Part shown: in pieces, positions 1 to 11,468 of the stretch
How positions within the stretch are numbered: the stretch's first letter is position 1
How the letters are laid out: every line of letters begins with the position of its first letter
Source: Dipteris shenzhenensis
Taxonomy: Eukaryota > Polypodiophyta > Polypodiopsida > Gleicheniales
DNA length: 64,000 bases
Assembly: GCA_047967505.1 (NCBI GenBank)
Contig: CM106541.1
Reading direction: 5' to 3' (one strand)
Notes under the pieces: generated by a model
Databases searched by the model: none
What the model saw: the letters and a program-made list of their open reading frames with translations, nothing else
Told to the model about the DNA's origin: nothing
Program-made: the position numbers and the translations under genes

Positions 1-633
1 GTAGTTTCGCCAGCGAAACTCCTTTGAAGCAAGTCTCCCTACCTTGGACAGCACTTTTAAAAGTGACATAACTTTCATATCCAATGTCCAAATATAGTCA
101 TTCAACCACTCAAATTGATCGGAACACCCCATTTGAGCACATCTATGGAGTTATACTTTGGAAAATCTTTCATATATAGTATTAAATATTACATGTATTT
201 TATGAGAGTGATATATAAGCCTAAGTTAATACTTATTTATAGTAATTTAAACTTCTTTAGAAACATGTCCATAAATATGCTATAAAAACACTAAAAAGAT
301 ATTGCCATATGATATAAATGTGTTAATAAGTAATTATATATGCATAGTATTATTACATTGAGAGTGATTATGAGGAATGTTTCTTAAAGGAATCAACACT
401 TTTTTAAGGTAATAACAGGGGTACAAAGGGATGTCTCTAAATAAGAAAATTATGTTGTGTAAAAATGAATGAGTGACTAGTCTATATATTTTTATGATAA
501 AGGGATCTAGTTCTAGTGAAAAAATAAAAGTGTAAAAACCATGTTTCCTAAAGAAAAACATTTTTAAAAATCTCTTGAAAAACACGCTCGGATAAACGTG
601 CTCATAGGTTTTTGCTCGTAAAATTGACGCATC
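1..633. mobile_element. MULE-like non-autonomous element, copy A (right part only)
   Basis: AT-rich sequence with no credible coding region. Its right end (about 590-633) matches the terminal inverted repeat of the complete element at 56199-57340: both read gctcRtaggtttttgctc near the end, preceded by a cgctcgga box. An internal stretch resembling tggacagc followed by cataactt is also shared. At about 634 an open Ty3/gypsy pol frame begins abruptly, so the element sits inside a retrotransposon. The left end lies outside the window, so its target-site duplication cannot be tested. The assignment to Mutator-like elements is by analogy with copy B. Confidence 0.6.
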
Positions 634-1990
634 TGATACAAGAGACTCACCAGAAGGAATTGATGATAATTTACCTGATGTAGATTTGTTTCATGTCCAA
701 ACAGAATTTTTTGATAATTGGTATGATCAAATGTTGAATTATTTGCAAGATGGAGTATTTCCTGATGGTATGGATAAAGATTATAGAAGAAGGTTAGCTC
801 TTAAAAGTAAGCCTTATTTGGTAATTGCTTGTTACCTGTATAAAAGAGGAGTGGATGACATTATCAGGAGGTGTGTGCCTAATCATGAACATAAGGCAAT
901 GTTGAGAGAAGCTCATGCAAGTAATGCAAGAGGTCATTTTTCAGGACAAATAACAAGCACGAAAATATTCCAATCAGGGCTTTGGTGGCCTATAGTTATA
1001 AAAGATGCATATCAGATGGTAAAACAATGTCTTCAATGCCAAAGAGATGGTTATCCTAAAAATGCAGATAGGATGTCACATAACCCTGTCTTGCCATTAG
1101 ATCCATTTCAAAAATGGGGAATAGACTTCATGGGTCCTTTTAAGCCAGCAGCAAAAATGATAGAAAACAGATACATCTTAGTAGCGACAGATTATTGTAC
1201 AAAGTGGGTTGAAGTTGTAGCATTGAGAGATAATAAAGCAATTAGTGTGGCAAAATTTTTTTATAATAACATCATTACAAGGTTTGGATGTCCAATTGAA
1301 CTGGTATCAGATCAGGGAGTACATTTCCTAAACAAGGTGATCAAGTTGTTGACAGAGACTCACATGATAAGTCATAAAAAATCATCTACATACTACCCTC
1401 AAGCTAATGGCCTAGCAGAGAGTAGTAACAAGATTTTGGTGAAGACTTTAAAAAAGACAGTTTCAAAATATAGAAAGGATTGGGATACCAAATTGAATTC
1501 TACCTTATGGGCATTCAGAACAGCTTTCAAAGTCAGTACAAGTTTGACACCTTTCAAATTAGTCTATGGATTGGAAGTTGTGGTGCCTATGGAGTTTGTC
1601 ACACCGTCATTGAGGATTGCAGTAACTGAAAGGTTGCTACCAGAGGAATCTTTGCAAAATAGGGTTGAAGAATTGTTGAGTTTAGAAGAGGATAGAATTC
1701 AAAGTTCTTATATTGCTTCAGTAGTTAGGAACAGGAGAACAGCATGGGTAAATAGGCACATAAAACAGAAGATTTTTAAAGAACAGGATTTAGTGCTTGT
1801 TTACAAATCTAAACTTGGAAAACATCCTAGTAAGCTAAGGCTTAGATATATTGGTCCTTTTAGAATAGCCAAAGATTTGGGCCAAGGCACATTTCAGTTA
1901 ATGGATATGCAAGGTCAAACAGACCTCATGCATCCAATGATAGATTTTCAAACGCATCTAGATGTGGAGATAGCAGAGAATATTGACTAG
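634..1990 (+). pseudogene. Ty3/gypsy integrase (non-chromovirus, Tat/Athila-like), 5'-truncated by copy A
   Basis: The frame is open from about 634, with its first Met at 686 (434 codons). Counting from that Met, the HHCC zinc finger is H77, H84, C115, C118, and the catalytic triad is D147 (GIDFMG), D209 (SDQG) and E245 (LAESSNK). There are 35 residues between the second Asp and the Glu, the DD35E spacing of retroviral-type integrases. A C-terminal domain with the GPF(R) motif follows (about 390-396). Its job would be to insert retrotransposon cDNA into chromosomes. Gag, protease, RT and RNase H are missing because the MULE-like element occupies the upstream side. The core itself has no stop. 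The Tat/Athila-like placement rests on the downstream extra ORF and the tRNA-Asp-like primer site. Confidence 0.85.
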
Positions 1991-2155
1991 TTGAAAGAAT
2001 TGGGTTTGCATGACTTTGCGCAGTTGCCTTGGGAAAGATATACACAAAATATCTATGGCCCAACACAATTGAGTGTGTTGCAGACAACGTAGAAGGCGAA
2101 CTCGATCACAGGAATAGAGAAGGAGATCACAGTTGAGTTTTTTGCATAACATTTT

Positions 2156-4231
2156 TTGTCACCTAATACAAGGGAGACTACTTGGGAGAAAGCAATAGAC
2201 GATGTTATGCAAGCAGAATTTGGAAAATCTGAAACAACAAGGGGATATTATGTTCTGAAGAAAGTAGCAGATAATAACAGGAGAAATCAACTTACGTGGA
2301 TGATGGAGAGAATTTTCTTACTAGTGAAGCTTGATTATATGAGTAGGGAGACATTTGGTTGTATAATGGCAGCAGAGTCTAGAAAGAAGTTGAATTGGGC
2401 CCATATTGTGTAGTCCAGATTTGTGATGGATGTGAAAGGAGTGGATAAGAGGAAGCAGTCAGGGGTGACAAAAATTTCACCTTTTTTATCCAGAATGTTC
2501 AAGATATCAAAGAATAATGAATGGTCATTGTGCTTACCATCAGTTAAGGTGCAGAAAAGCACAAAAGCACAGACACAGAAAGGGAAGAAAATAGTGCAGA
2601 TAGAAGAAGAATTGGATGATGAACCACCTGCTAAGAAATCCAAGATAGGTAAGGGAATGCATGAAGAGAATGAAGATTCAGAGCAGTCAGTGAGGAAGGG
2701 GGACACAGGTATAATTGAGGATATGTTGAATATGGGCTTTAAAGTAATAGATGTGCAAGAAAGTATGCAAAAAAGTTTGGGAGGATTATTGGATAATGAA
2801 ATCTTTCAGATGCCTTTGAAGATAGCAGTTTCACCTTCTGCTCCACATAATAAGGAGATAGGTGACCACAAAAGGACAATCAAAAAGTGAAAAAAGAAAG
2901 TTGAATCTGTTTCCAGTTATTCCAGGGAGTAGTAAGACTGGAGTAGTAAGACTGCAGATGCAGAAAATTGTGGATTTTCTTTTCCTAAACCAAGTTCTTC
3001 TCTGAAGAAGCATGAAGATACTTTGGGAAAATTGGATGCAGCACAACATTATACAGAAGCCATGAAGGGATTGGATACTGCAATGTCTTTCTTTCATCAA
3101 AGACAAGACTATATTAAAAATTTAAAGGAGCTGTAGCAATAGTTGCATAATGAGAAGACAGAATTAGCAGCAGCTTTATACAACAGTACTTCAAAATAGG
3201 TGAGTTTTCTCAAGTTGGAATTAGACATAGAAGAGATGAACAATAAAATATCTGAAGTCATACAGGCCAAAGATGAGGAAATTCAAGATGTTAAGAAACA
3301 ATTAGCTAATGCTCAATTGAAATCATTTACAGTAAAACAATGGTTGGATGAAGATAAAAACAGGTTCATGACAGAACTGAATATTTTGTCAGAAAATAAC
3401 ATACCATTGCAAACTAGTTGCAGTGTGTTACAGGAAAGATTAAGAGTTCTCTGTACAGTGGAAAAACAACTGAAGAATTCTATGTCAGAAGATGTGGAAG
3501 TAGATGGAATTTTTGTGGCAGACAAGTTTTTTGATACCATGAGGAGTGAGGTGATAACAACAGGGTAGAACATATGGTAGGAAATTCAGCAGAGATTAGT
3601 TACTGTCATACAGAGGCCCTATCAAATGTTTCAGTTGCAGGATAAAACAGAGCAAGAAGATGTTGTCTTTGAAAATGGAAAGTATTAAGGCAAAATCTGA
3701 AAGACTGCAATTACAGCTTGATTTGGAATTGAAAGAGAAGGAAATGTTGAAGGAAAAACTTAACAAAATGCAAATGATGCAAAAAGAGGAGGAATTGAAA
3801 GTGAAGACAGATGAAGGGATAGCAAAGGAGAAGAATTATGATAAACTGGTAGACCTTTTGAAAGGAGTACGTCAGAAAGGAGAATAGAGTGAGAAGCACG
3901 GACTGGATAAAGCTTGGGATAAAGCTTGGAACGAGGCTTGGGATGAAATTTATGAAATACTAGACTTTTGTAGGGACAACCCGTTCCAGGAAAAACAATC
4001 AGTACAAAGAAATCGAAAAAGGAGAACTCAAAAGGAGATAAAATGGTTTCAGATGTTTCTGAAGGAGTAAGTGTACAGGAAAAAAAGTATCAGAGTGAGT
4101 TTATAGCAGAAGACCTGTTATTACTCAAAATGGATTTGGAAGGTCAGACAAGTGATGCAGTTGACAGAGAGGATGTCTTGAATGATATACTAAAAGATCA
4201 TCCCGGGGATGATGATGTTTTTACAGAATAA
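2156..4231 (+). pseudogene. Extra ORF downstream of gypsy integrase, coiled-coil protein, broken
   Basis: Pieces at 2156-2413, 2423-2890 and 3200-3568 lie in one frame, separated by in-frame stops. A piece at 3660-3887 is in another frame, and 4043-4231 returns to the first. The first part (about 85 residues) is rich in Trp/Arg and unrecognised. The second is Lys-rich with an acidic patch near EEELDDEPPAKKSK, which could be a nuclear signal. The 3100-3900 part is strongly helical and coiled-coil-like, with Glu/Lys/Gln/Leu repeats. Two TAG codons near 3130 stand where Gln would suit the heptads, fitting CAG-to-TAG decay. Position after integrase matches the extra or env-like ORF of Tat/Athila-type elements. 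I do not recognise a function, and capture of a host coding sequence is possible. Confidence 0.55.
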
Positions 4232-4650
4232 AGCACATATACAGTTAGGAGTTCTCAGTTTTGGGCAAACACATCAGGAGATTTCTTTTTGTGGGTTCAG
4301 GTCTAGAATTACTAGCAAGTAATTCAACCACCGGGAGTGCCAGTGTTAAGCCTTAAATGTACACCTAGGACCTAGAACTTAAAATACATTTTGAACCATA
4401 GTTATATTGTATGATCTGAAAGGGTGCATATGAATTGTTGTACCTGTTTAGAGGGATGTGAGCCTATTTTGCAAGAATCACATGTACGTAATGAAGTAGA
4501 TGAAAAACAACAATTTCAGTACATATACGCTTCCCTCTATTTTCCTATCTTTTGAGAAAATATCTGTTCCGTAATAAAATAGAGCATTTATCTTTTGATA
4601 AGATGTGTTGAATATCTTGAAGCGTGACGTAGTGAGAATTGAAGATTAGA
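4232..4650 (+). other. Non-coding tail between extra ORF and LTR
   Basis: No gene is seen. The stretch is mildly AT-rich and ends in a purine-rich run (about 4631-4650, agtgagaattgaagattaga) that could be the polypurine tract priming plus-strand synthesis, because a TGTTA-type LTR start follows at 4651. Confidence 0.35.
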
Positions 4651-5223
4651 TGTTACAGGAAATCTGTTTGACATTAAAATAGAAGTTGCAAGAATGATAA
4701 TCTGTTTAAGGGGATTAGGGATTAAATAACGTTGTTACGCAAGTAACATAGTCCATATCATTGTAACCCATTCATTATAGGCCGTGGGCCACAAAAGGGG
4801 TTAAGTAGAAGATAAGGGCCTTAGGGCAATTTGAGGGTTGAACCTCCCTTCAAAAGGTCATTGTATTAAATCCAAGGATGTTGACTTTGGTCTTCATTCT
4901 TTCATTTGCTTGAAGTGGGAATAGAGAAGAGCTTCATCACTTTGTGTATTGTCTCCTTTCTTTTCTGTACACTCTTGCTCGTTGCTATGCATACGATCGT
5001 TTCCACTTCATCACGCTCATGTTCTCCCCTCTACTCTCCCCTCTCTCTCTCCCCCTATGATTGCATAGTAGCTTAGATCGAATCCGAGGACGGTGCCCGT
5101 GACAACGCCGCCATAACTTCAAGAACCAGCTCTCATAAGGAAGTGGCTTGGAGGTGAGCACTCTCAAGCGGCTTGTTGCAAGATCCCCACAACACGTGAG
5201 TCTCCGTCGAAGGAAGCTTAACA
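4651..5223 (+). mobile_element. Candidate LTR of a Tat/Athila-like gypsy element
   Basis: The start is set at TGTTACAGG (4651) and the end at CTTAACA (5223). Together they give the TG...CA ends and a short TGTTA/TAACA inverted repeat usual for LTRs, with length 573 bp. A purine-rich tract lies directly upstream and a primer-binding site directly downstream (5228). A pyrimidine-rich stretch (about 4955-5060) is internal. The right end is well supported by the primer site. The left end is inferred from the terminal motif only. No second copy was found in the window, so the boundaries cannot be confirmed by alignment. Confidence 0.5.
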
Positions 5224-5227
5224 AATT

Positions 5228-5245
5228 TGGTGCCATTGCCGGGGA
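5228..5245 (+). other. Primer-binding site, tRNA-Asp-like
   Basis: TGGTGCCATTGCCGGGGA lies 4 bp after the inferred LTR end. It closely matches the TGGCGCCGTTGCCGGGGA site described for Athila/Tat-type elements (two differences). A primer site marks the start of an internal region, so the LTR on its left acts as a 5' LTR. Confidence 0.7.
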
Positions 5246-5625
5246 GGTAGGAAACCTTGCTTGGGTTCTTGTTGTTGTTTTCCTCGTATTTACCCTTTCT
5301 AAACCATTAGTTGGTTGCAAAGGAGAGTAGGAAAATTGTAGTGGCCTGTGGGCTAAAAAAAGCAAAAACGAGTTTTTGAAGTGTTGTTTTTTGTTGTTTT
5401 AAGTTTAGATCTGGAAAAAGTAGTTCTAGTACATCAAAAACGACCTATCACAGTCAGCTTTTGGGCAAGATTTGACCAAAAAAGAGGCTTGTGAGGTCAA
5501 AAACCCACATTCACCATTTTGAGTTTTTTTTGTTGTTGTTTTTTGTGTTTTTTAGCTTCAAGTAGTTAGAAGAGCACCAATGTTGATATGTTGAGGTGCA
5601 CACTCTAAAACACCTCAAAATAGCC
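5246..5625 (+). other. Retrotransposon leader, non-coding
   Basis: Downstream of the primer site and rich in TTG/GTT runs (5265-5290, 5380-5400, 5525-5560). No gag frame follows; AT-rich palindromic DNA begins at about 5626 with the 19-bp palindrome caaggtatgccataccttg (about 5630). The element is therefore interrupted or deleted here. Confidence 0.4.
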
Positions 5626-5736
5626 ACAAGGTATGCCATACCTTGTATATATTACCTAATATATTTTTGTATCTTAATATAACTAAGATATTATTTTTGT
5701 ATATATTCCACTTAGTTAATAAGATATACAACTATT

Positions 5737-6674
5737 TTGTAATAGAAATATAAGATATACTTATATAACTTATATTTATACTATGAAATATTATATAATT
5801 TAGTATTTATACAAATTTATAGGTAACTTACTAAGATATATACTAAGTATATCTTTAATCTACATTTAGTAGCATTAAATATATACATAGGAATAACTAT
5901 ATTCCTATGTATATAAATTTAACTATATACAAATTTCTATATTATATATATTTCATTATATACATTATTTGTATTATTTATTTGATAAACTAAGTATCAA
6001 ATAAATAATACAAATAATTCTATATATATACTTAGTATATATATAGAGATGTATGTATATATATAGATGAATGTATATATATATATATATATGATGAATG
6101 TGGGTAAAAACTCAAAATGTTATATATTATATCACTTATATAAGCTAAAGTGATAATTTCAAAGTCATATGCCCTTAGTTTAGTATGTAATAGATGATAG
6201 TATCCATGACCTTAGTTAATACTTACTAAATATTACAACAAAAATATTCATTGCGATATAACTTTCAAATATCTTGGTATAGAGCTGCCTTGTTCCTAAC
6301 CCAATGCCTAATTTTCCAATAAAATGCTTATGTTCAATGCATATTAGGTGGGATTAGCATTAAAAATATGATGAATCATTGAAATGAACTATATAAGATA
6401 TAACTTATATATGATAATGTAACCTTAACATTATATATAAGGTGAGTATATCAATGAATCTATATTATATAATATAACTCTTTAAATATATAACGTATAT
6501 ATATTGTTTATATATACGTTATATAAATGCTTAGTATATATATTCTTAGTATATAAATAATAAATACTTATAGTTATATGCTTATATAATAAATATGTTA
6601 TATAACTATAAGTATTTATTATTTATAGCTAAACATGTATACTCATATATATTATATAACCTTATATATAAGGT

Positions 6675-6745
<71 letters not shown>

Positions 6746-7483
6746 CATATATATATATACATTATAGAGATAAATATCTTATTATAAATATAAGATATTC
6801 CACCTTAAGAGTAATATTTTATAATATATAAGCATTGATTCCACTTATTATAAATATATAACCATTCGTTATATATTTAAAGAGTTATATTATAAATATA
6901 GATTCATTGATATACTCACCTTATATATATTGATTCCACTTATTATAAATATATAACCAATCGTTATATATTTAAAGAGTTAAATATAAGTGATATAACA
7001 CTTATAGATATATAAGTGAGTAAAATGCATTTATATATTCCACTTAGCTTACTATATAGTATCTTTTACTCCATGCATGTATATATATAAGTATAATGTA
7101 TGATCCAACATAGTATATAGTGGATGATCCAACATATAACTTATTCATCTACATATATACATACATCTCTATATATATACTAAGTATATATATAGAATTA
7201 TTTGTATTATTTATTTGATAAATACTTAGTTTATTAAATAAATAATACAAATAATGTATATAATGAAAATCTATATAATATAGAAATTTGTATATAGTTA
7301 AATTTATATACATAGGAATATAGTTATTCCTATGTATATATTTAATACTACTAAATGTAGTTTAAAGATATACTTAGTATATATCTTAGTAAGTTACCTA
7401 TAAATTTGTATAAATACTAAATTATATAATATTTCATAGTATAAATATAAGTTATATAAGTATATCTTATATTTCTATTACAA
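5737..7483. repeat. AT-rich nested inverted repeat (arms about 336-341 bp, spacer about 1.07 kb)
   Basis: The left arm 5737-6072 is the near-perfect reverse complement of the right arm 7143-7483. Further palindromes are nested inside. In the left arm, 5964-5985 pairs perfectly with 5997-6018 (22-bp stem, 11-nt loop), and a related hairpin sits at about 7198-7253 in the right arm. In the spacer, 6435-6495 pairs with 6867-6926, and 6555-6579 pairs perfectly with 6600-6624 (25-bp stem). About 52 bp at 6834 recur at 6930 as a direct repeat, and (TA)n runs lie at 6680-6765. There is no coding sequence. It resembles fold-back or palindromic AT-rich repeats. Confidence 0.85.
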
Positions 7484-7590
7484 TGAATTTATTATAACTA
7501 AGATAGAGATATAAGTATTAAGATATAACTTGATAACCTGTAATAGATGATAGTATCAATAATAAGATGATAGTATCCATGGATATTTTC

Positions 7591-7637
7591 TTTTCTAAGT
7601 AGGAACCTTATAAGAAATAAGGTTCCTACTTAGAAAA
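7591..7637. repeat. Perfect 21-bp-stem hairpin
   Basis: 7591-7611 and 7617-7637 are exact reverse complements around a 5-nt loop (aagaa). Pairing continues imperfectly outward to about 7582-7647 (gatattt on both sides). Confidence 0.9.
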
Positions 7638-7709
7638 CAAATATCTTCCCAAAGTATTTGGATATTCATCACTTATATAGTAATATTCTTTAACGTAAAT
7701 TTGTTCCTT

Positions 7710-7997
7710 AATGCATTGAGAAAATATGATGGCAGTGTAGGGTGGTAGAGTAGGTGTAGGTTTGCGGCACTTTTTACTCCAGTTATTAGAAGATTTTTCC
7801 CCAACCACGATCAATAGCTCAACCCTCATGTATATGCTCAATTTGACATTGAGAAAATGTTCAATTTTGAACTATTGGAAATACCATTTTCCTGCTATTG
7901 AACATATTGCATATGCAGTCTTAACGTGAAATGGTATTTCCCCCAAATCAATAGCTTACATGTCACGCATGAGTTCCTAGACCAATAGTACGAACTA
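7710..7997 (+). repeat. Direct repeat DR, copy 1
   Basis: About 288 bp, repeated in the same orientation at 11469-11759 with roughly ten substitutions and one 3-bp indel. It shares the ccacgatcaatagctcaa motif with the fold-back arms at 11773-12629, so all belong to one repeat family. No coding potential is seen. Confidence 0.9.
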
Positions 7998-8057
7998 GAC
8001 CGCATATTGAACTGCCCAGAAGTATTAGAAATGGAGCAAGAGGGGAGAAATGCATAG

Positions 8058-9462
8058 TAGGGACTAGCTACCATGACATCCCCACTAACGTCATCAGCGC
8101 CCATTAGTGGGTGTAGAACTATGTATCAATATATGCTCTCACACAAAAGAGCATACATTCATATAAAGGTCTACGTAGTGAGTTTCTATCACATCTCCAA
8201 AGGTTCTGGGCAGACTCAGCCATAACAAAGGGTAGCACTTAAGAAAGAACGCTAATCAACCCATCGTCCAAATTTATTTCATTTTAGTCTCTCCCAAAAA
8301 ATAATTTAAAAGACAGAAAGAATTATTACAAAACTAAGGGTAGCTAATACAACATATGCATCATTGAAAATACAAAGAATTAGATAAATCAATTGGCCAT
8401 AACTTGGATGAAAATTTCACAAATGCAAATTTGTGTGTTTGCTATTACAGCAGAAATATATGCCTAGATGAATTCAATAACATGCCTAAACTCATCACAT
8501 TAAAATCTAAAAGAAGTGCACTTAATAACTTCATGGTAGTCACCAATCGATTATAAACCATCAACTCCATTATGCATAATAGGGACTAGCTACCATGACA
8601 TCCCAACAAACATCATCAGCACCCAGTAGTGGGTGTAAAACTCTATATCAATATATGCTCTCACACACACACACACAAGACCATACATTCATATAAAGAT
8701 CTACGTCCTTAGCTTCTATCAGATCTCTGGAGGTTTGAGGCAGACTTAGCTAGTGAATGCTAGCATGTAAGGGAGAGCTAATCAACCCATAGTCCAAATT
8801 TATTTCATTTTAGTCTCTCCCAAACTTTTTTCAAAAAGATATAAAGTATTATTGAAAAAACTAAATGCAACTGATAGGGCAGACGCACCACTAAGATAGA
8901 TAGAATTATCACAAATCAGTTGGCCATAACTTGGAAGAAAATTTCACAAATGGAAAATGCATGTCTGTTATTACAAAACAAAAATATATACCAAGCAGGA
9001 ACATGCCCAAACTCATCACATTAAAATTTAAAAGAACTACAATTTATAACTTCATGGTAGTCATCCAATCGATTATAAACCATCAACTTCAGTAGGGACT
9101 AGCTACCATGACATCCCCACTAACGTCATCGGTGCCCAATAGTGGGTGTAGAACGTTGTATCAATATATGCTCTGACACACATGCGCATAGAGCATACAT
9201 TCATATAAAGGTCTATCTACTGAGTTTCAGCCAGATCTCCAAAGGTTCTAGGCAGACTCAACCATAACGAAGGCTAGCACTTAAGGGAGAAGGCTAATTA
9301 ACCCATAGTCCAAATTTACTTCATTTTAGTCTCTCCCAAATTCTTTTTAAAAAGATAGAAAAAATTATCACTAAGGGTAACTGATAGGGCATACACACCA
9401 CTAAAGATAGAAAGAATTATCACAAATCAACCAGCCATAAGTTGGACAAAAATGTCCATATT
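8058..9462. repeat. Tandem array, three copies of a unit of about 520 bp
   Basis: The block ggactagctaccatgacatc begins at 8061, 8583 and 9097 (periods 522 and 514). Each copy runs through an agtgggtgtag box, a tatatgctct box with CA-rich microsatellite, a ggcagactcagcc-like box, a cccat(a/c)gtccaaattta box and a ttggccataacttgga box. Copy 3 stops near 9462. A diverged fourth copy lies at about 27630-27990. Non-coding; the function is unknown. Confidence 0.85.
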
Positions 9463-9746
9463 CCGAACTGCTCTATCAAACCATTTACGAGTCAAGTCAA
9501 TGTCGCCTCGACTTAAGTTGAGCTCTGTCTCACCACCCAACCCTCAAGAACTTAGTATTCTACTCATATGGTGGACCTAAGTAACCTTCGCTCACACACA
9601 AGCCACTTCCACCTCACACAAGCCCTCTAAACTACTAATACTACTAGCATGCTACAATCAATATAAGTAGGTCTGATTATCTCTCTCTTCTCCCTTCCCT
9701 TCCCTCTCCCTTCCCTCAATATGATTTCGTCTGATTTGGGGAAGCA

Positions 9747-9868
9747 ATGCCTTTTGTGAATGTTGTTGAGCTGCCTTCTAGGTTTGATGCCTCTGTGGTC
9801 TCTTCAAAGGCTGAAGATGATATTGCTGAAGCCTCATTCCTTGCACCTACAGTTACGCTCAAGCTAAG
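9747..9868 (+). CDS. Possible first coding exon of a host gene or captured gene fragment
   Basis: ATG at 9747 opens 40 codons plus 2 nt (MPFVNVVELPSRF..., acidic middle EDDIAEAS, end VTLKL) and stops at a consensus donor, AAG|GTAACATG, at 9868/9869. Upstream lies a promoter-like arrangement: an aatataagt box at about 9660 and a CT-rich stretch (9680-9718). No matching downstream exon was found, and the following 1.6 kb are non-coding. It could be a gene remnant, a fragment carried by repeats, or chance. The protein family is not recognised. Confidence 0.3.
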
Positions 9869-11468
9869 GTAACATGACCTCAAAAGGGTCAGTGGACATT
9901 TTCCTTTAGAGAACCAACTTTTGTATTATGTTTATTGTGCTTAAAGTAAATGGTTAAAGGAATCATTTTCAAGGTCCTTGGTGAGGGTGTCACGGCACAA
10001 GACTAGGTGGATCTAAGGCTAAGGGACCTAAATGCATTGAATGTGCAAAATGTGCCAAGGGGCAATTGAATTAAATGACATCTCAAGAGAGGGGTAAAAA
10101 GGTGCATTTAGCTAGGGCAATTGAATTAAATGACATCTCAAGAGAGGGGTAAAATGGTGCATTTAGGTGGTTCCCTAAGATGATGGCATGTGGCATGCTA
10201 GATCCATATTAATCCATGTAATCTTCTTGAGGAGAAGTAAAAGGGGCACTGAATGGATGCATACTTGTAGGTCGGCCCAACAGAGATGGCTCGGAATGCA
10301 TAGGAACAAAAAATTGAGAGCAAAAGGATTGTTTGACATCCTACAAGAAAGTGCTCTACGATACTAAAAAGGCATCACCCAAATCTGAAAATTCCCCATG
10401 CTAGGGTGCACGCAAAGATCCAAATAGTGGTGACTCACAAGACAGTAGGCATCAAATATAAACCCTCTATGTGGCCTAGAAAACTCATGATAATTGTCTG
10501 ACTAATCCCCTTGTTGGTGTGTGGGCTGCTTGCTCTTATCCTGGATAGCAATGGAAGATGAAATTTCCTGGCCTATTTGTGCAAGGGTAGTGTCCTACCT
10601 AGCCAAGGCAGTGGTGAGCTACTAGCCCATTTGACCGAAAGCCCCTTGTAACATGGAGGCAAGTGCATCCAAAAGCTAGACATCTGCTGATGGACGGGTG
10701 CAAATGTGTATGGGGGCAGGTGCACCCTCTAAAAGAGGCATTTGTTCTTGTTGGGGAGCCTCATCACTATTATGGGGTGACTTGTCAACTCATAGTGTGC
10801 GTCAGAGTGCCATTTGTGAATTGTGCTAGATGCAATGTGATCCACAAACCTTTTACCAAGAAAAAAGCTGGAATGTAGCTAAATCCTCCCGAAGCAATCT
10901 TGAAACCTTAGACAACAACTAGGATTTTTTTAAAATTTTAGTGAACAAGTGCCACACACACCTAGGTTGCATCCCTAGCTAGGCCGCACACCTAACTAGG
11001 GTTTCTTTCCCCCTGAGTTCAATTTCCAACCAGTTATATAGGTTGACCCAATGGATTGGGAATCATGTGTGACCAAAGGGTTGGAGATCCAAGGAAAAAA
11101 AATGTGGCAAAATTAACAAGAACGATGGCGGAACAGTGGATAGTGAAATTGGGCTAGTCGGCGGTGCTGATTTGGGCAAGATCGCTTTGATGGAATAGTT
11201 TCTTGACTGCTTGCATGACTTTCCCGCCGTATTGGAACTACAAGTACTTGCTTATGGAATACATTGGTTCCCAGAGAATATGTTGGCATATTGATTCTTG
11301 TTGGAAATCACATATCCTCCTCGAATAACCCCTTGATTTTTTTGTTGTCCCTTCCTCTATTCAAATTGAGTGACCAATATTCATTCAAATAGTCACAACA
11401 ATGGAAATTCTTTTGCGAGCAAGATGCTGCAATGACTCCCACGATGGGCTCAAAACCGGGCTAGAGGA
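9869..11468. other. Non-coding stretch with a small tandem duplication
   Basis: No gene can be supported. A block of about 50 bp (gggcaattgaattaaatgac...) occurs at 10060 and again at 10115 (period 55). The frame at 10663-10878 (71 codons) has no recognisable domain and is not called. Confidence 0.5.
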
